A stretch of 31,409 nt of DNA from a virus. Each line of letters opens with the position of its first letter. The stretch's first letter is position 1. Position numbers and translations under genes: made by a program. The notes under the pieces are model-generated. The model searched no databases. It had not been told where the DNA came from and worked only from the letters and a program-made list of their open reading frames with translations. The stretch covers positions 1 to 31,409 of the IMG/VR virus record IMGVR_UViG_3300032246_000221; one strand, written 5' to 3'. This document shows positions 5,546 through 13,819 of this stretch, piece after piece.

Positions 5546-8271
5546 CACTTGTTCAAATCTTCAAGTTTGTTTTTGCCTGTTTGTTTGCCAAGGGCAGATG
5601 CTTTTTCCATTTCTTTTTCCATCTTTTTTATGGCTTTAGCTTCTGCTCTTGCGCCTAATTTTTGTTCAATTTTTTTGCCTACTTCTCTACCAACAATTGT
5701 CCCTGCGGCTGCTGTGGTTGGATTCATATCACTGAGATATCCTGCAACTGTACCTCCCACAGTACCGCCTACGGCTTGTGCGCCTTTTTCAAGCAAACTT
5801 ATGCGTCTAGCTTGCTGTCCAGCGCCTTCATATTTCAGTCCTGGCGTAAATTGCCCAACCAAATTTAATTTGACATAGTTTTGCACTTCATTTGGTGGGA
5901 ATGTTTCTAAAATCTTTTCACCAACAGTTGAAGTCATCATGTTGTTTACAGAATTGGAATTCCATTCGCCAACTTTGCCAGCGCCAGCTTTGTAAACTTC
6001 ACGGGCTAATGCGCCATCCATTTCAGCTACGGCGGCAGCAGCAGCTTGACGCAACTCAGGTGGAACTGGGGGCAATCCTTCTGGCGCACCTCTTACCCGA
6101 CCATTTGCCAAATCATTAAAAGTATCACGAATGTGTCGCCATTCATCTTTTCGTAAATTGTTTAATGTTGACAGCATTTTTTCGGCTGGTATAGCCGCTT
6201 TAACTATGCCATTTTGATCTACTTCACCAAACAATCGTTTAAATCCATTCGATCCTAAAATGGTTTTTTCAACTTGATGCACTTTATCGCCTAGCTTATA
6301 AAGCGCTGGATCAGCGACCGCGGCAATGTCTTTATCAATAGCTTGATTAATTTTGCGAATTGTATTTGCCCTTTCTGGAGTCCATGTTCCAGGTGCATTA
6401 TTACTTTTGCGTACAGCATCGTATGCAGCTACAGAACCAGGCGGCGCTATTTTTCCGTCTGGAAGTTCAAATCCTACAGTTCTTGCTAATTCAAGTTCTT
6501 TTTTTGCCCCATTTAAAAAACTTAAAGTTCCTTCTTTTTCAGCTGTAGCTAATTGTTGGGCGTTATTAAAAAAGTTATCAGTATGTGAAGTGGCAATTTT
6601 GTTGTTACCCATTCTTTGGAAAGCTGAATCAAAAATTTGTTTTTTGGTTTGATTCAAATATCCAGTAAGGCTTGATGATGCCAAATCGTCCCTTGATGTT
6701 CCATGCGCCACATCATTGACGAAATTGCCACGTTGTTCATCATTTGTAAAAGAACGGCTTGCACCCGTAGCGTTTACACGTTCTTCAGCAAATTTAGAAA
6801 GACCCACTTGCTCATTGGCAATTTGTTCTTTTAACTTTAATCCCAGTGGAGAAGGTTCAGCCATGTTTGCCAAACCATGTTCATTGCGTAGTAGATTGTC
6901 GTTTCCTGTGACAACCCCAGGCCGTGGTTTAAGTCCAGGCAATACATCTTGAAAAAGTTGTGACCTCAATTGTTGTTCTGCAACAGGCACATCTTTGGGA
7001 ATTTTTGTAAGTTTAATTTGTGGAAAGGTTGCACCAACTCCAGCGCCACGGGCGGTTTCCTCGCCTGTAATTTTTCCCAAATATGGGTTGTTTTGTACAG
7101 CCGCAGCGCCAGCACTACCTATTGGGGCTTGCTTGGCTTCAAACTGGGCTTGCGCTTGTTCTTTAGTTAGCTGTCCAGGCTTGACAATTTCCAACTCGGC
7201 AGCGGCTTGGCGCAAAGGTTGTGTTACTTTGCCAACAATAGGCGCAACTTCTTTGATTGCTTGTGGCAATGCAAATGAAGCGGTGACCGCCATGTTTTTA
7301 ATGTCTTGCTCGGGAATGCCTGTTTTTTCAGAAATCTGTTTGGCAGTTAAACCCATTTCTTCTGCCAATTTTTTGACTTGCTCAACAACAGGCTCAGTAA
7401 TACCGCCTAATGGTTTCTGATATGTTTCTTTACCAGTAAGGCCAAAAAATTTGCCCAAAGGCTTGTCAATACTTGCGGCGGCGGCTTGGCCTGTTTGCTC
7501 TGCCCGTTCTGGGCTTTGTGCCGTTCTTGCCAATGCTTGAACTGCCGCGCCATACGTTGCTGGAACAACCCCGTAAAGGGTATCAATTGCGCCAGCCACA
7601 CGCTGGGGAATTTCTTGTTTAGTTTCTAACGCACCTTTTAAGAACTTGCCAACCAATTGGCGAACGCCCCCAGGCTCTTGCGCTTGGTCTATTGCTTGTC
7701 TAACAGCAAAACGTGCGCCACCAGGGGCATGGGGGTTAACGGCATCGTAATAACCTTCTTGCTGGGATACAGGGGCCGCTTGCGGGGCAACAGGGGCGGC
7801 TTTTGCTGCAACGGGTGTAGCAGTAGATTGTCCCAGTATCAAAGACCCTAAATCATCCTCTGGCGCTGCTTGCGGGGCTGCTTGTGAGGTAGGTTGCGTG
7901 GTTTTTGGCGCTGGGCCTTTTAAAACCTTGTTTACATATTCGGTGGGGTCTTTGGTAACAAATCCACCATACGCCGCCAATGCTTTTTCAATGCTACCTT
8001 TATCTTTTACCAATTGCTCAAGGTAAGTTTTTGCCGCTTGGCGTGATTCAGCTTCATTGAATGGATTAAATTCAATGCCTTTTTTGTGCATTGTTTGCAC
8101 TTGTTCTGGCATAAATTGATATGCCCCCATTGCCTTGCTTTCTTTGTTCAAAGCAAATCGATCACCACCGCTTTCAACTTGTCGCAAACGATTAAGCAAA
8201 TCATCAGTAACAATTGATGCGGATTTGGTTTCGGGCGCTTTGCCTAAAATGAGTGAACCAAGATCATCCAT
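5545..8271 (-). CDS. Large ejection protein with transglycosylase domain (908 aa)
   Basis: Residues about 24-105 form a lytic transglycosylase (SLT-type) domain, with catalytic Glu33 in RQVESGGD and the conserved AYQFMP at 50-55. P22 gp16 occupies this slot among the injected proteins; a wall-cutting domain would help DNA cross the cell wall. The rest is an Ala/Pro/Gln-rich linker (about 115-190) and a long, mostly helical body. Gly/Ala-rich hydrophobic patches occur near the end (GGTVGGTVAGYLSDMNPTTA). DDLGSLILG occurs twice, at residues 2-10 and 139-147, on each side of the enzyme domain. The gene overlaps the previous one as TAATG. Confidence 0.85.
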   Translation of the reverse strand: MDDLGSLILGKAPETKSASIVTDDLLNRLRQVESGGDRFALNKESKAMGAYQFMPEQVQTMHKKGIEFNPFNEAESRQAAKTYLEQLVKDKGSIEKALAAYGGFVTKDPTEYVNKVLKGPAPKTTQPTSQAAPQAAPEDDLGSLILGQSTATPVAAKAAPVAPQAAPVSQQEGYYDAVNPHAPGGARFAVRQAIDQAQEPGGVRQLVGKFLKGALETKQEIPQRVAGAIDTLYGVVPATYGAAVQALARTAQSPERAEQTGQAAAASIDKPLGKFFGLTGKETYQKPLGGITEPVVEQVKKLAEEMGLTAKQISEKTGIPEQDIKNMAVTASFALPQAIKEVAPIVGKVTQPLRQAAAELEIVKPGQLTKEQAQAQFEAKQAPIGSAGAAAVQNNPYLGKITGEETARGAGVGATFPQIKLTKIPKDVPVAEQQLRSQLFQDVLPGLKPRPGVVTGNDNLLRNEHGLANMAEPSPLGLKLKEQIANEQVGLSKFAEERVNATGASRSFTNDEQRGNFVNDVAHGTSRDDLASSSLTGYLNQTKKQIFDSAFQRMGNNKIATSHTDNFFNNAQQLATAEKEGTLSFLNGAKKELELARTVGFELPDGKIAPPGSVAAYDAVRKSNNAPGTWTPERANTIRKINQAIDKDIAAVADPALYKLGDKVHQVEKTILGSNGFKRLFGEVDQNGIVKAAIPAEKMLSTLNNLRKDEWRHIRDTFNDLANGRVRGAPEGLPPVPPELRQAAAAAVAEMDGALAREVYKAGAGKVGEWNSNSVNNMMTSTVGEKILETFPPNEVQNYVKLNLVGQFTPGLKYEGAGQQARRISLLEKGAQAVGGTVGGTVAGYLSDMNPTTAAAGTIVGREVGKKIEQKLGARAEAKAIKKMEKEMEKASALGKQTGKNKLEDLNK

Positions 8272-9788
8272 TACTTATCCTTTTTGACTTTGGTCAAACC
8301 CGTTTTGGACAAACTTAAAATGTTTTCATACATATCAAAAAACTCTTTGCGTTTTGCTGGGTCGTTGCCTAACAAAGCATCAATTTGATCTTTACGTTTT
8401 TGAGGGTCTGAAATGGCTTTGTAAATATTCATTGCTTCAAAAATTTTGGTGTCAGCATTAGCATTCCAGGCTTGTTGATAAGCCTTCATGTTGTTGTCAC
8501 CATGAGATTGAGCAAATATTTGTGCGCCTTTGGCTTGTAAATCCAAATTTGTTTGGTCAGCTTGAACCCTGCGAGCAATGCCCACTAATTTTTCTGGTGG
8601 CATTTTGATAGTGCCATTAGCCACTTGTGCCATATCCAAACCAGAAACTGTATTGCCAGCGCCACCCATAGCCGTAGCATTGGACAAAGCCATTCTTGCA
8701 AGGTCTTTAGCCAACATATCGTATTCGGCGCTGTTTACTGCCATGCGAATTTTTCTGCCAATTTGCCCAGCAAAACCACCACCTTTTTCAATGCTATACA
8801 AATCTTCATTCAAAAGATTTGCTTGCTTAATTACTTCCTCAACATTTCGTTTTCCTTGTGGCAATTCACCTTGTCCTGCAATTAAGCGGTCACGATATGT
8901 TTGCCCAGAAAGTTGATCTTTTGCCTCAGATGGTTCTGGCATATATGGCTGATCTGCCCTGCGTACTGGATAAGGCACACGCATACCTGGGGCAATTTCA
9001 GCGCCAGCACCAACTGGCCCACCAGTTGAAGGCACATTTGCTTGCAGACCGCCAGCCATGCCAATCGTTGCGGTGGGCGGCGTTATGCCAACTCCAGGCG
9101 TGGTTGTGACTGTCTTGCCTTCTGCCGTTGTCGCAATGGTTGGCGCAAGTGAGGTTTGTTGCTGCGTAGGTGACATGATGGCTTGGCTTGCCTTGATCAG
9201 TGCATCAGTAACTGCTGGGCCTTTTTGCATTTGAGAAAAAATAGGCACATAGGCTTTTTCAACCAAGTTTTTCATTTCTGGGTCGTTAGGATTTGTGGCA
9301 AGAAAATTTTGCAATTCTCTATTTACAACTGCGGGGTCATCTACACCAAAACGACCAGCCGCCCCTAAAAACGATGAAATCAACGCCTTTTTATCTTGAG
9401 TTAGATTCTGTTTGGCTTTTAAGCCCTCGGTCTGCGCCGTGCCCAAAGTTGTAAGTTTAGATGAAAATTCTGGAAATGTTTGTGGGAATAAATAGCTTGC
9501 TTCATTCAATTTAGGTATGCTGACATTCCCATTGTCATCTTGCCAATTTTTTGGGTCTTGCAAAAATTTCATTTGCAATAGTCGTTCTTTATTTGCTTGC
9601 TCTGTAACGCCTAATTGAATTTCGCCCGTGCGAGTGGCTTGCTGCTTGGCTTGCAATTCCAACGGGTTGATTTGCTGGGCTTGTTGATAGGCTTGCGCCC
9701 CTCTTGCAATATTTAACATATCGCCAAGGGAAGTTTGAGGCACAGGTTTGACCTCTGTGCCAAGCATGGGAACGGTAAAGTCTGCCAT
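8271..9788 (-). CDS. Ejection protein, gp20-like by position (505 aa)
   Basis: The protein begins MADFTVPMLGTEVKPVPQTS and has a Gln-rich helical first third (QAYQQAQQINPLELQAKQQA). A Thr/Pro/Gly-rich middle spans about residues 210-290, and a long helical end includes MANISNAT-like small-residue stretches. Such low-complexity, helix-forming proteins between gp7- and gp16-like genes correspond to P22 gp20, which is ejected with the DNA. It starts 2 bp after the gp7-like gene and overlaps the next by TAATG. Family assignment rests mainly on gene order. Confidence 0.7.
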   Translation of the reverse strand: MADFTVPMLGTEVKPVPQTSLGDMLNIARGAQAYQQAQQINPLELQAKQQATRTGEIQLGVTEQANKERLLQMKFLQDPKNWQDDNGNVSIPKLNEASYLFPQTFPEFSSKLTTLGTAQTEGLKAKQNLTQDKKALISSFLGAAGRFGVDDPAVVNRELQNFLATNPNDPEMKNLVEKAYVPIFSQMQKGPAVTDALIKASQAIMSPTQQQTSLAPTIATTAEGKTVTTTPGVGITPPTATIGMAGGLQANVPSTGGPVGAGAEIAPGMRVPYPVRRADQPYMPEPSEAKDQLSGQTYRDRLIAGQGELPQGKRNVEEVIKQANLLNEDLYSIEKGGGFAGQIGRKIRMAVNSAEYDMLAKDLARMALSNATAMGGAGNTVSGLDMAQVANGTIKMPPEKLVGIARRVQADQTNLDLQAKGAQIFAQSHGDNNMKAYQQAWNANADTKIFEAMNIYKAISDPQKRKDQIDALLGNDPAKRKEFFDMYENILSLSKTGLTKVKKDK

Positions 9789-9790
9789 GT

Positions 9791-10486
9791 TTATGCCGCC
9801 CCAATTGCGTTGTACTGGTTCATAAAGTTACTACCCGAAACATTAGAACCGCTTGGTCGAATCAAACCAGCCAAAGTTGCGGCGTTGCCAATACCTTGCA
9901 ATCCCCCTGCATAGGCATTTGCAGCCCCGATTTGACCAGCGCCAAGGGCAGATGCGCCCCCAATGCCCAGTTGTCCAATGTTAGCTGCGGTGCTTTGTCC
10001 AAGTGCATTGGTTTGTCCCTGTGCAGTTTGTCCAATTCCTGCCAAAGATGCCAAGCGGTTGTAAATGTTTGTTTGTTGCGTCATGTACTGAGGCAAGCCA
10101 ACATTAGTGGCGTAATCAATAGCAAATTTACGCCTTGCAAGATCAACGTTTGAACCGCCACCACCTACGTTCATGGTTTGCCCAGCAGCGCCCGTTCCTT
10201 GGTTTAAGCCAAACTCAAACCCTGGCATTGCCCGTAAATCTTCCGCTGTCGGCATCTTATTTAACTGCGGCAACATTGTGTTGATTTGAGACAATGCACC
10301 ATAACCAGCTTGGCGGTAAGGTTCTTGCTGGGCGTTCTGAATGTCAAACATTGCCCGTTGTTGAGCAGCAGCATCTTGTGTGGCTTGATATTGCTGATTT
10401 GCCGCTTGTGATGCCGCACTTGCTTGTTTGTTTGCGCCCAAATAACCTAATACGGCTGTCCCAGCCAGCGCCCATCCTAATGGCAT
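9791..10486 (-). CDS. gp7-like DNA ejection protein (231 aa)
   Basis: The sequence is Ala/Gln/Gly-rich. The N-terminus PLGWALAGTAVLGYLGANKQ is a hydrophobic, Gly-containing segment followed by an Ala/Gln helix (ASAASQAANQQYQATQDAAA). Later segments include MPGFEFGLNQGTGAAGQTMN and the Gly/Ala-rich run GASALGAGQIGAANAYAGGL. These features are typical of phage DNA-transfer proteins of the P22 gp7 type. The start follows AAAGGAAACATC and overlaps the cupin gene by 10 bp. It would be packaged in the virion and form part of the conduit across the envelope. Confidence 0.82.
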   Translation of the reverse strand: MPLGWALAGTAVLGYLGANKQASAASQAANQQYQATQDAAAQQRAMFDIQNAQQEPYRQAGYGALSQINTMLPQLNKMPTAEDLRAMPGFEFGLNQGTGAAGQTMNVGGGGSNVDLARRKFAIDYATNVGLPQYMTQQTNIYNRLASLAGIGQTAQGQTNALGQSTAANIGQLGIGGASALGAGQIGAANAYAGGLQGIGNAATLAGLIRPSGSNVSGSNFMNQYNAIGAA

Positions 10487-10839
10487 GATGTTTCCTTTCG
10501 AATCAAAACTTCGTCAACCTTGGCTGCATCAGTTTCATCTGTTGCATGGATGCAAAACCATTCACAATCTTCAAGCGCCTCGATTGTGTGATGGACACCT
10601 GATTTTATTTCTAAACACGCTGGCGCGGTGTATTCTTTTTGGCCTTCATCTGTACGCACAATTACCCGCCCTTTGGCAAGAATGCTCAAATGACTGTAAT
10701 TGTGGGCGTGAGTCCCCGCAATAAACCCCGCTGGGATACGCATCCGCTTGGCATAAAGGCCATCAGAAAAGTGATGTTCAACGCCTAAATCTGCCTCAAA
10801 CTTGCCTTGGTGGGCAGCAAACAAATCAGCATTGTTCAA
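10477..10839 (-). CDS. Cupin-domain protein in the virion module (120 aa)
   Basis: A single small cupin barrel is visible. Motif 1 reads GTHAHNYSHLSILAKG (His44, His46, His50 as metal ligands), and motif 2 is PACLEIKSGVHHTI with His83/84. The length is normal for a one-domain cupin. It lies in a run of overlapping structural genes, between a short tail-type protein and the ejection proteins, roughly where P22 has gene 14. It could be an enzyme, a structural barrel or a sugar binder; the His set suggests that metal binding is retained. The fold is confident, the role unknown. Confidence 0.85.
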   Translation of the reverse strand: MNNADLFAAHQGKFEADLGVEHHFSDGLYAKRMRIPAGFIAGTHAHNYSHLSILAKGRVIVRTDEGQKEYTAPACLEIKSGVHHTIEALEDCEWFCIHATDETDAAKVDEVLIRKETSCH

Positions 10840-11099
10840 AACGTACCCCCTTTGACACCGTTCAAAGCCGTAAAATCAGTGAATTTACCCGCCGCTGGAA
10901 CTGTAAGCCCAATGGTGGAATTGTTGATTGTTACATTGCTGATTGTCCCGCCCGTGATAACGGTGTTTTTTACGTTCAGCGTAATGATGTTGGGATTCAT
11001 CAACCATTGCATCCAAGGAATGCTGGGCCGTCCCGTGGTTTCATCAAGAAATGACGAATACGGGATATTGATGTTACTGTTTGGGATTGCCGTAGCCAT
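10836..11099 (-). CDS. Short tail-type protein, unknown (87 aa)
   Basis: The N-terminus (PYSSFLDETTGRPSIPWMQW) resembles a motif at the head-binding end of several phage tail proteins. The remainder is beta-rich and Thr/Asn/Ile-rich (TLNVKNTVITGGTISNVTIN), as in a short fibre or plug. It occupies the slot of the P22 tail needle (gp26) after the gp10-like gene but is far shorter than gp26 and lacks its long coiled coil. It shares one base with the gp10-like gene and overlaps the cupin gene by ATGA. Calling it a needle replacement is inference. Confidence 0.65.
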   Translation of the reverse strand: MATAIPNSNINIPYSSFLDETTGRPSIPWMQWLMNPNIITLNVKNTVITGGTISNVTINNSTIGLTVPAAGKFTDFTALNGVKGGTF

Positions 11100-12577
11100 C
11101 AGTTATCCCCAGCAGACATTTTGAGTTCGGCAGAAACAATGACCGCTTTCACAGGGTCACTTATCGCCACTTCAAAAATCCTATCCCGTGACCAACCCAA
11201 ACGCCGCCACAATGCACGATTGACATACCCGCCCATTTTTCCGATGCTTACCCAATGCTCGTTTGAAAAAGTAGACCCGCCATCGTTTGACCATCTCAGC
11301 ATAGCTTGGGGGTCTTGGCCCTGCCCAGTATTCAACCCAACCCCTGGCTGAAATTGAATCTGAAACGAATCAAAATACTGGCGTTGTAAGTCTTGGGTCA
11401 GGTGAACGGCTCGGCGCAATCTACGAATTGGATTGCCGTTGTCTGTATATACAGCGTTGTCCAGACTGTATATCTTGCCGTTTTCAAAGTCACCAACAAT
11501 GTTTTTATTGCCAAAAAATGCCGCACAATTTGACCGATGGCGTTTGTAAACCGCTAAATCAGAATCCCAAGATAACCACTTGTGCCAGCTTTTGGTAGAC
11601 AGGTCATAAACCCAAGTAAGGCCATATTCCCCAACGCTGGGGAAGGTGACCACATACATTTCATGGCCTTCAATCTGGTATGAATACGCAATTGCATCGT
11701 TGGTCACCGAATCCACCAAAGACTGTTCAACAGCATGGGTGCTGATTCTGACCCAGGTATAACCTTGCATCATTTCAATGGTTGCCGAACCTCGGGTGTC
11801 TTTTGCCACACAAACAAAAGTCTCGCCCAATCGCGCCAATGAAAACTTGGCATCAATACCTGATTGGCTTGATGTCCCTGGTACACGTTGGAAAGGGAAA
11901 GTCGTAATCCCTGAGATTACATTGCCCACATCTGTCCAGACCTCGGTTGTAATTTCCCCAATCAGATAAACCTGACGCTGGTTCACTATCAAAGTCATCA
12001 ATAGGTCAGATGCGCCATCAGCCGTGCCATACAGGGCTTGGCTTGATATGCTGCGCCCCAAATCGGTACACGCCCAGTTTTGCGTTCCTGGCTCGTTATA
12101 AATGTTGTAGTTGTCAACGTTATCAACTACTGATGCACCCTGCCAAGGGCCATCTGACCCTGGCAACGTAGTGAATGTGTTGGTCGCCACAACCCAGGTA
12201 TATCGATTAGGGCCATCCACAATGTAAGCGGTTAAACCATTAACCGTGTCAATGTTGTCGGATATGGACACTTGCCCCGTGTTGGTGGTCAGCGTACCGA
12301 TCTGAGTGGCAACAAATGCCGTGCTGACTTGATAAACCCGATTCCCTGCCACCGCAATCAGGATGGTTTCGCCTGACATGGTGTGCAATCCTCGCACCTC
12401 TGCCGCTAGAAGTTGAACTTCTTGCACCAATCCAGGCGTGGGGTATAGCGCCACAATGCCCCTGTCCCCAGGCTGTTTAGATGTATCAATCTCAGCATAG
12501 AAATTGATGCACTCCTGGTCACCTTGGTAGATGGATGGCGCAACGTAGGATGTGCCGACAAAACCAAAATCAGGCAT
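11099..12577 (-). CDS. gp10-like packaged DNA stabilization protein (492 aa)
   Basis: The N-terminus (FGFVGTSYVAPSIYQGDQEC, then INFYAEIDTSKQPGDRGIVA) and the following LYPTPGL match the P22 gp10 family. That tail hub sits below the portal and keeps packaged DNA in. The protein is rich in beta-type sequence consistent with a beta-propeller-like fold. Length is close to P22 gp10 (about 472 aa). The gene follows the gp4-like gene with a TAATG overlap, the same 4-10 order as in P22. Confidence 0.9.
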   Translation of the reverse strand: MPDFGFVGTSYVAPSIYQGDQECINFYAEIDTSKQPGDRGIVALYPTPGLVQEVQLLAAEVRGLHTMSGETILIAVAGNRVYQVSTAFVATQIGTLTTNTGQVSISDNIDTVNGLTAYIVDGPNRYTWVVATNTFTTLPGSDGPWQGASVVDNVDNYNIYNEPGTQNWACTDLGRSISSQALYGTADGASDLLMTLIVNQRQVYLIGEITTEVWTDVGNVISGITTFPFQRVPGTSSQSGIDAKFSLARLGETFVCVAKDTRGSATIEMMQGYTWVRISTHAVEQSLVDSVTNDAIAYSYQIEGHEMYVVTFPSVGEYGLTWVYDLSTKSWHKWLSWDSDLAVYKRHRSNCAAFFGNKNIVGDFENGKIYSLDNAVYTDNGNPIRRLRRAVHLTQDLQRQYFDSFQIQFQPGVGLNTGQGQDPQAMLRWSNDGGSTFSNEHWVSIGKMGGYVNRALWRRLGWSRDRIFEVAISDPVKAVIVSAELKMSAGDN

Positions 12578-13551
12578 TATCTGAAGCCCCCGTCCATAAT
12601 AAAGCCAGCATCCTTGGCCCTGCCAACCATCAAGCTGTCAGGGTATCGTGCAATCTGGGGTGGGCGCATATTGGTACGCTTGACCGTGGCTTTACCCTGA
12701 CCCGCATAGGCGTTAATCATGGCAATCTGTGTGGTGTTGACCTTGCCAAACATGGGCAGCAAACGTTCAGCCAAGCACCACCGCAATGCCATGTTGTAGC
12801 CTTGGGGCAGTTGAATGGTGTCGTTTAGCGTTGCAAACTGCCTAAAAATCGTCTGTGTGAACAAGTGCAACTCGCCCTGGGACGGATTGGGATAGACATA
12901 AATTGTCCCCAAAAGTTCGGAGGGCTGATAATAAATCGCTTTTGCCCAAGGGCCGTTTAATTGCTTAATACCGATGGATTCGTATTCTTCAAGGCTCAGA
13001 ATTGACAAAGGATAGTCAAGATACCCACCAGCAATGTTTGAGCCGCCTTGCATCGTGGCAACCCGCACAAAGCCAGATTCAATCGTTAGGGGACGTTCAT
13101 AGTAGGCCGTGATCGTGGTGCTGGCAGCGGTTTGGCTTGGGGTGACGGTATATGTCCCGCCCTCGTTCACATTGCCCCCAGCGCCCGTTGTAAAGCCCAC
13201 AATCCTTGTTCCTGCTGTGATGCCCGTTCCTGATAGCGTCATGCCGATGTTGATGCCGCCAGCGGTCACCGCATTTGCTGGAACGGTCAAAGTTGTGCCA
13301 GCAATAGACCCTGTGAATGTCGCCCCCATTTGACCGCTTGGGCCAATGGTGTACTGAACTTGGTTTTGCGTGGTCTGGAAAATGATCTCTGACCGATAGA
13401 AAACCATCATGTTTTCATTCGACCATTGGGCAATCATGTCGTTGAGCATATCCAGCCCATCTTGCGCTTCGTCTGCCGTTGGCACTTCACCAGCGGCGAC
13501 AGCGCCAATGTCCTTCATGGCTCGGGTGATGATGTCAATCGGCTGGGTCAT
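12577..13551 (-). CDS. gp4-like neck protein with an inserted beta module (324 aa)
   Basis: The first 75 residues ([20 protein letters not shown], then [20 protein letters not shown]) match P22 gp4, the first neck protein to bind the portal. Residues about 77-149 (nucleotides 13105-13323) are a Gly/Thr-rich beta segment, [11 protein letters not shown]...[13 protein letters not shown]...[11 protein letters not shown], a module found in many phage surface proteins and absent from P22 gp4. After it the gp4-like sequence resumes ([13 protein letters not shown]...). This explains a length about twice that of P22 gp4 (166 aa) in part; a longer C-terminus adds the rest. The insert would sit on the neck surface. 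Confidence 0.85.
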   Translation of the reverse strand: MTQPIDIITRAMKDIGAVAAGEVPTADEAQDGLDMLNDMIAQWSNENMMVFYRSEIIFQTTQNQVQYTIGPSGQMGATFTGSIAGTTLTVPANAVTAGGINIGMTLSGTGITAGTRIVGFTTGAGGNVNEGGTYTVTPSQTAASTTITAYYERPLTIESGFVRVATMQGGSNIAGGYLDYPLSILSLEEYESIGIKQLNGPWAKAIYYQPSELLGTIYVYPNPSQGELHLFTQTIFRQFATLNDTIQLPQGYNMALRWCLAERLLPMFGKVNTTQIAMINAYAGQGKATVKRTNMRPPQIARYPDSLMVGRAKDAGFIMDGGFR

Positions 13552-13554
13552 GGC

Positions 13555-13809
13555 TTATCCTTGTGGCAATTGTGCCGCTTCTTGTGCCGCTTGGTAAGCC
13601 GCAATTACCTCTGGGGTATGTACGGCAGCGCAAATGGCTTGAACCTTGGCATCCTCGGCGCTGTAATCGTCCCCAGGGGCAACGACATGGCGGTGGAATG
13701 TGCCGCTGATCTGTTTGCCATCCTCAATGATGCGAGTGCAAGTGCGAACCTGGACACAACCGTTTTCCACGGTTTCAATTAGGTCAACAACAATTTGTTT
13801 TTCTAACAT
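13555..13809 (-). CDS. Small tail-module protein, unknown (84 aa)
   Basis: The product begins MLEKQIVVDLIETVENGCVQ and continues with TRIIEDGKQISGTFHRHVVA, then a helical end rich in Ala/Gln. It matches a recurrent short phage protein found next to fibre genes; its function is not established. The ATG follows AAAGGAACATC. It lies 10 bp after the tailspike gene and just before the gp4-like gene. A role as a fibre accessory or assembly factor is inferred from location. Confidence 0.65.
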   Translation of the reverse strand: MLEKQIVVDLIETVENGCVQVRTCTRIIEDGKQISGTFHRHVVAPGDDYSAEDAKVQAICAAVHTPEVIAAYQAAQEAAQLPQG

Positions 13810-13819
13810 GATGTTCCTT

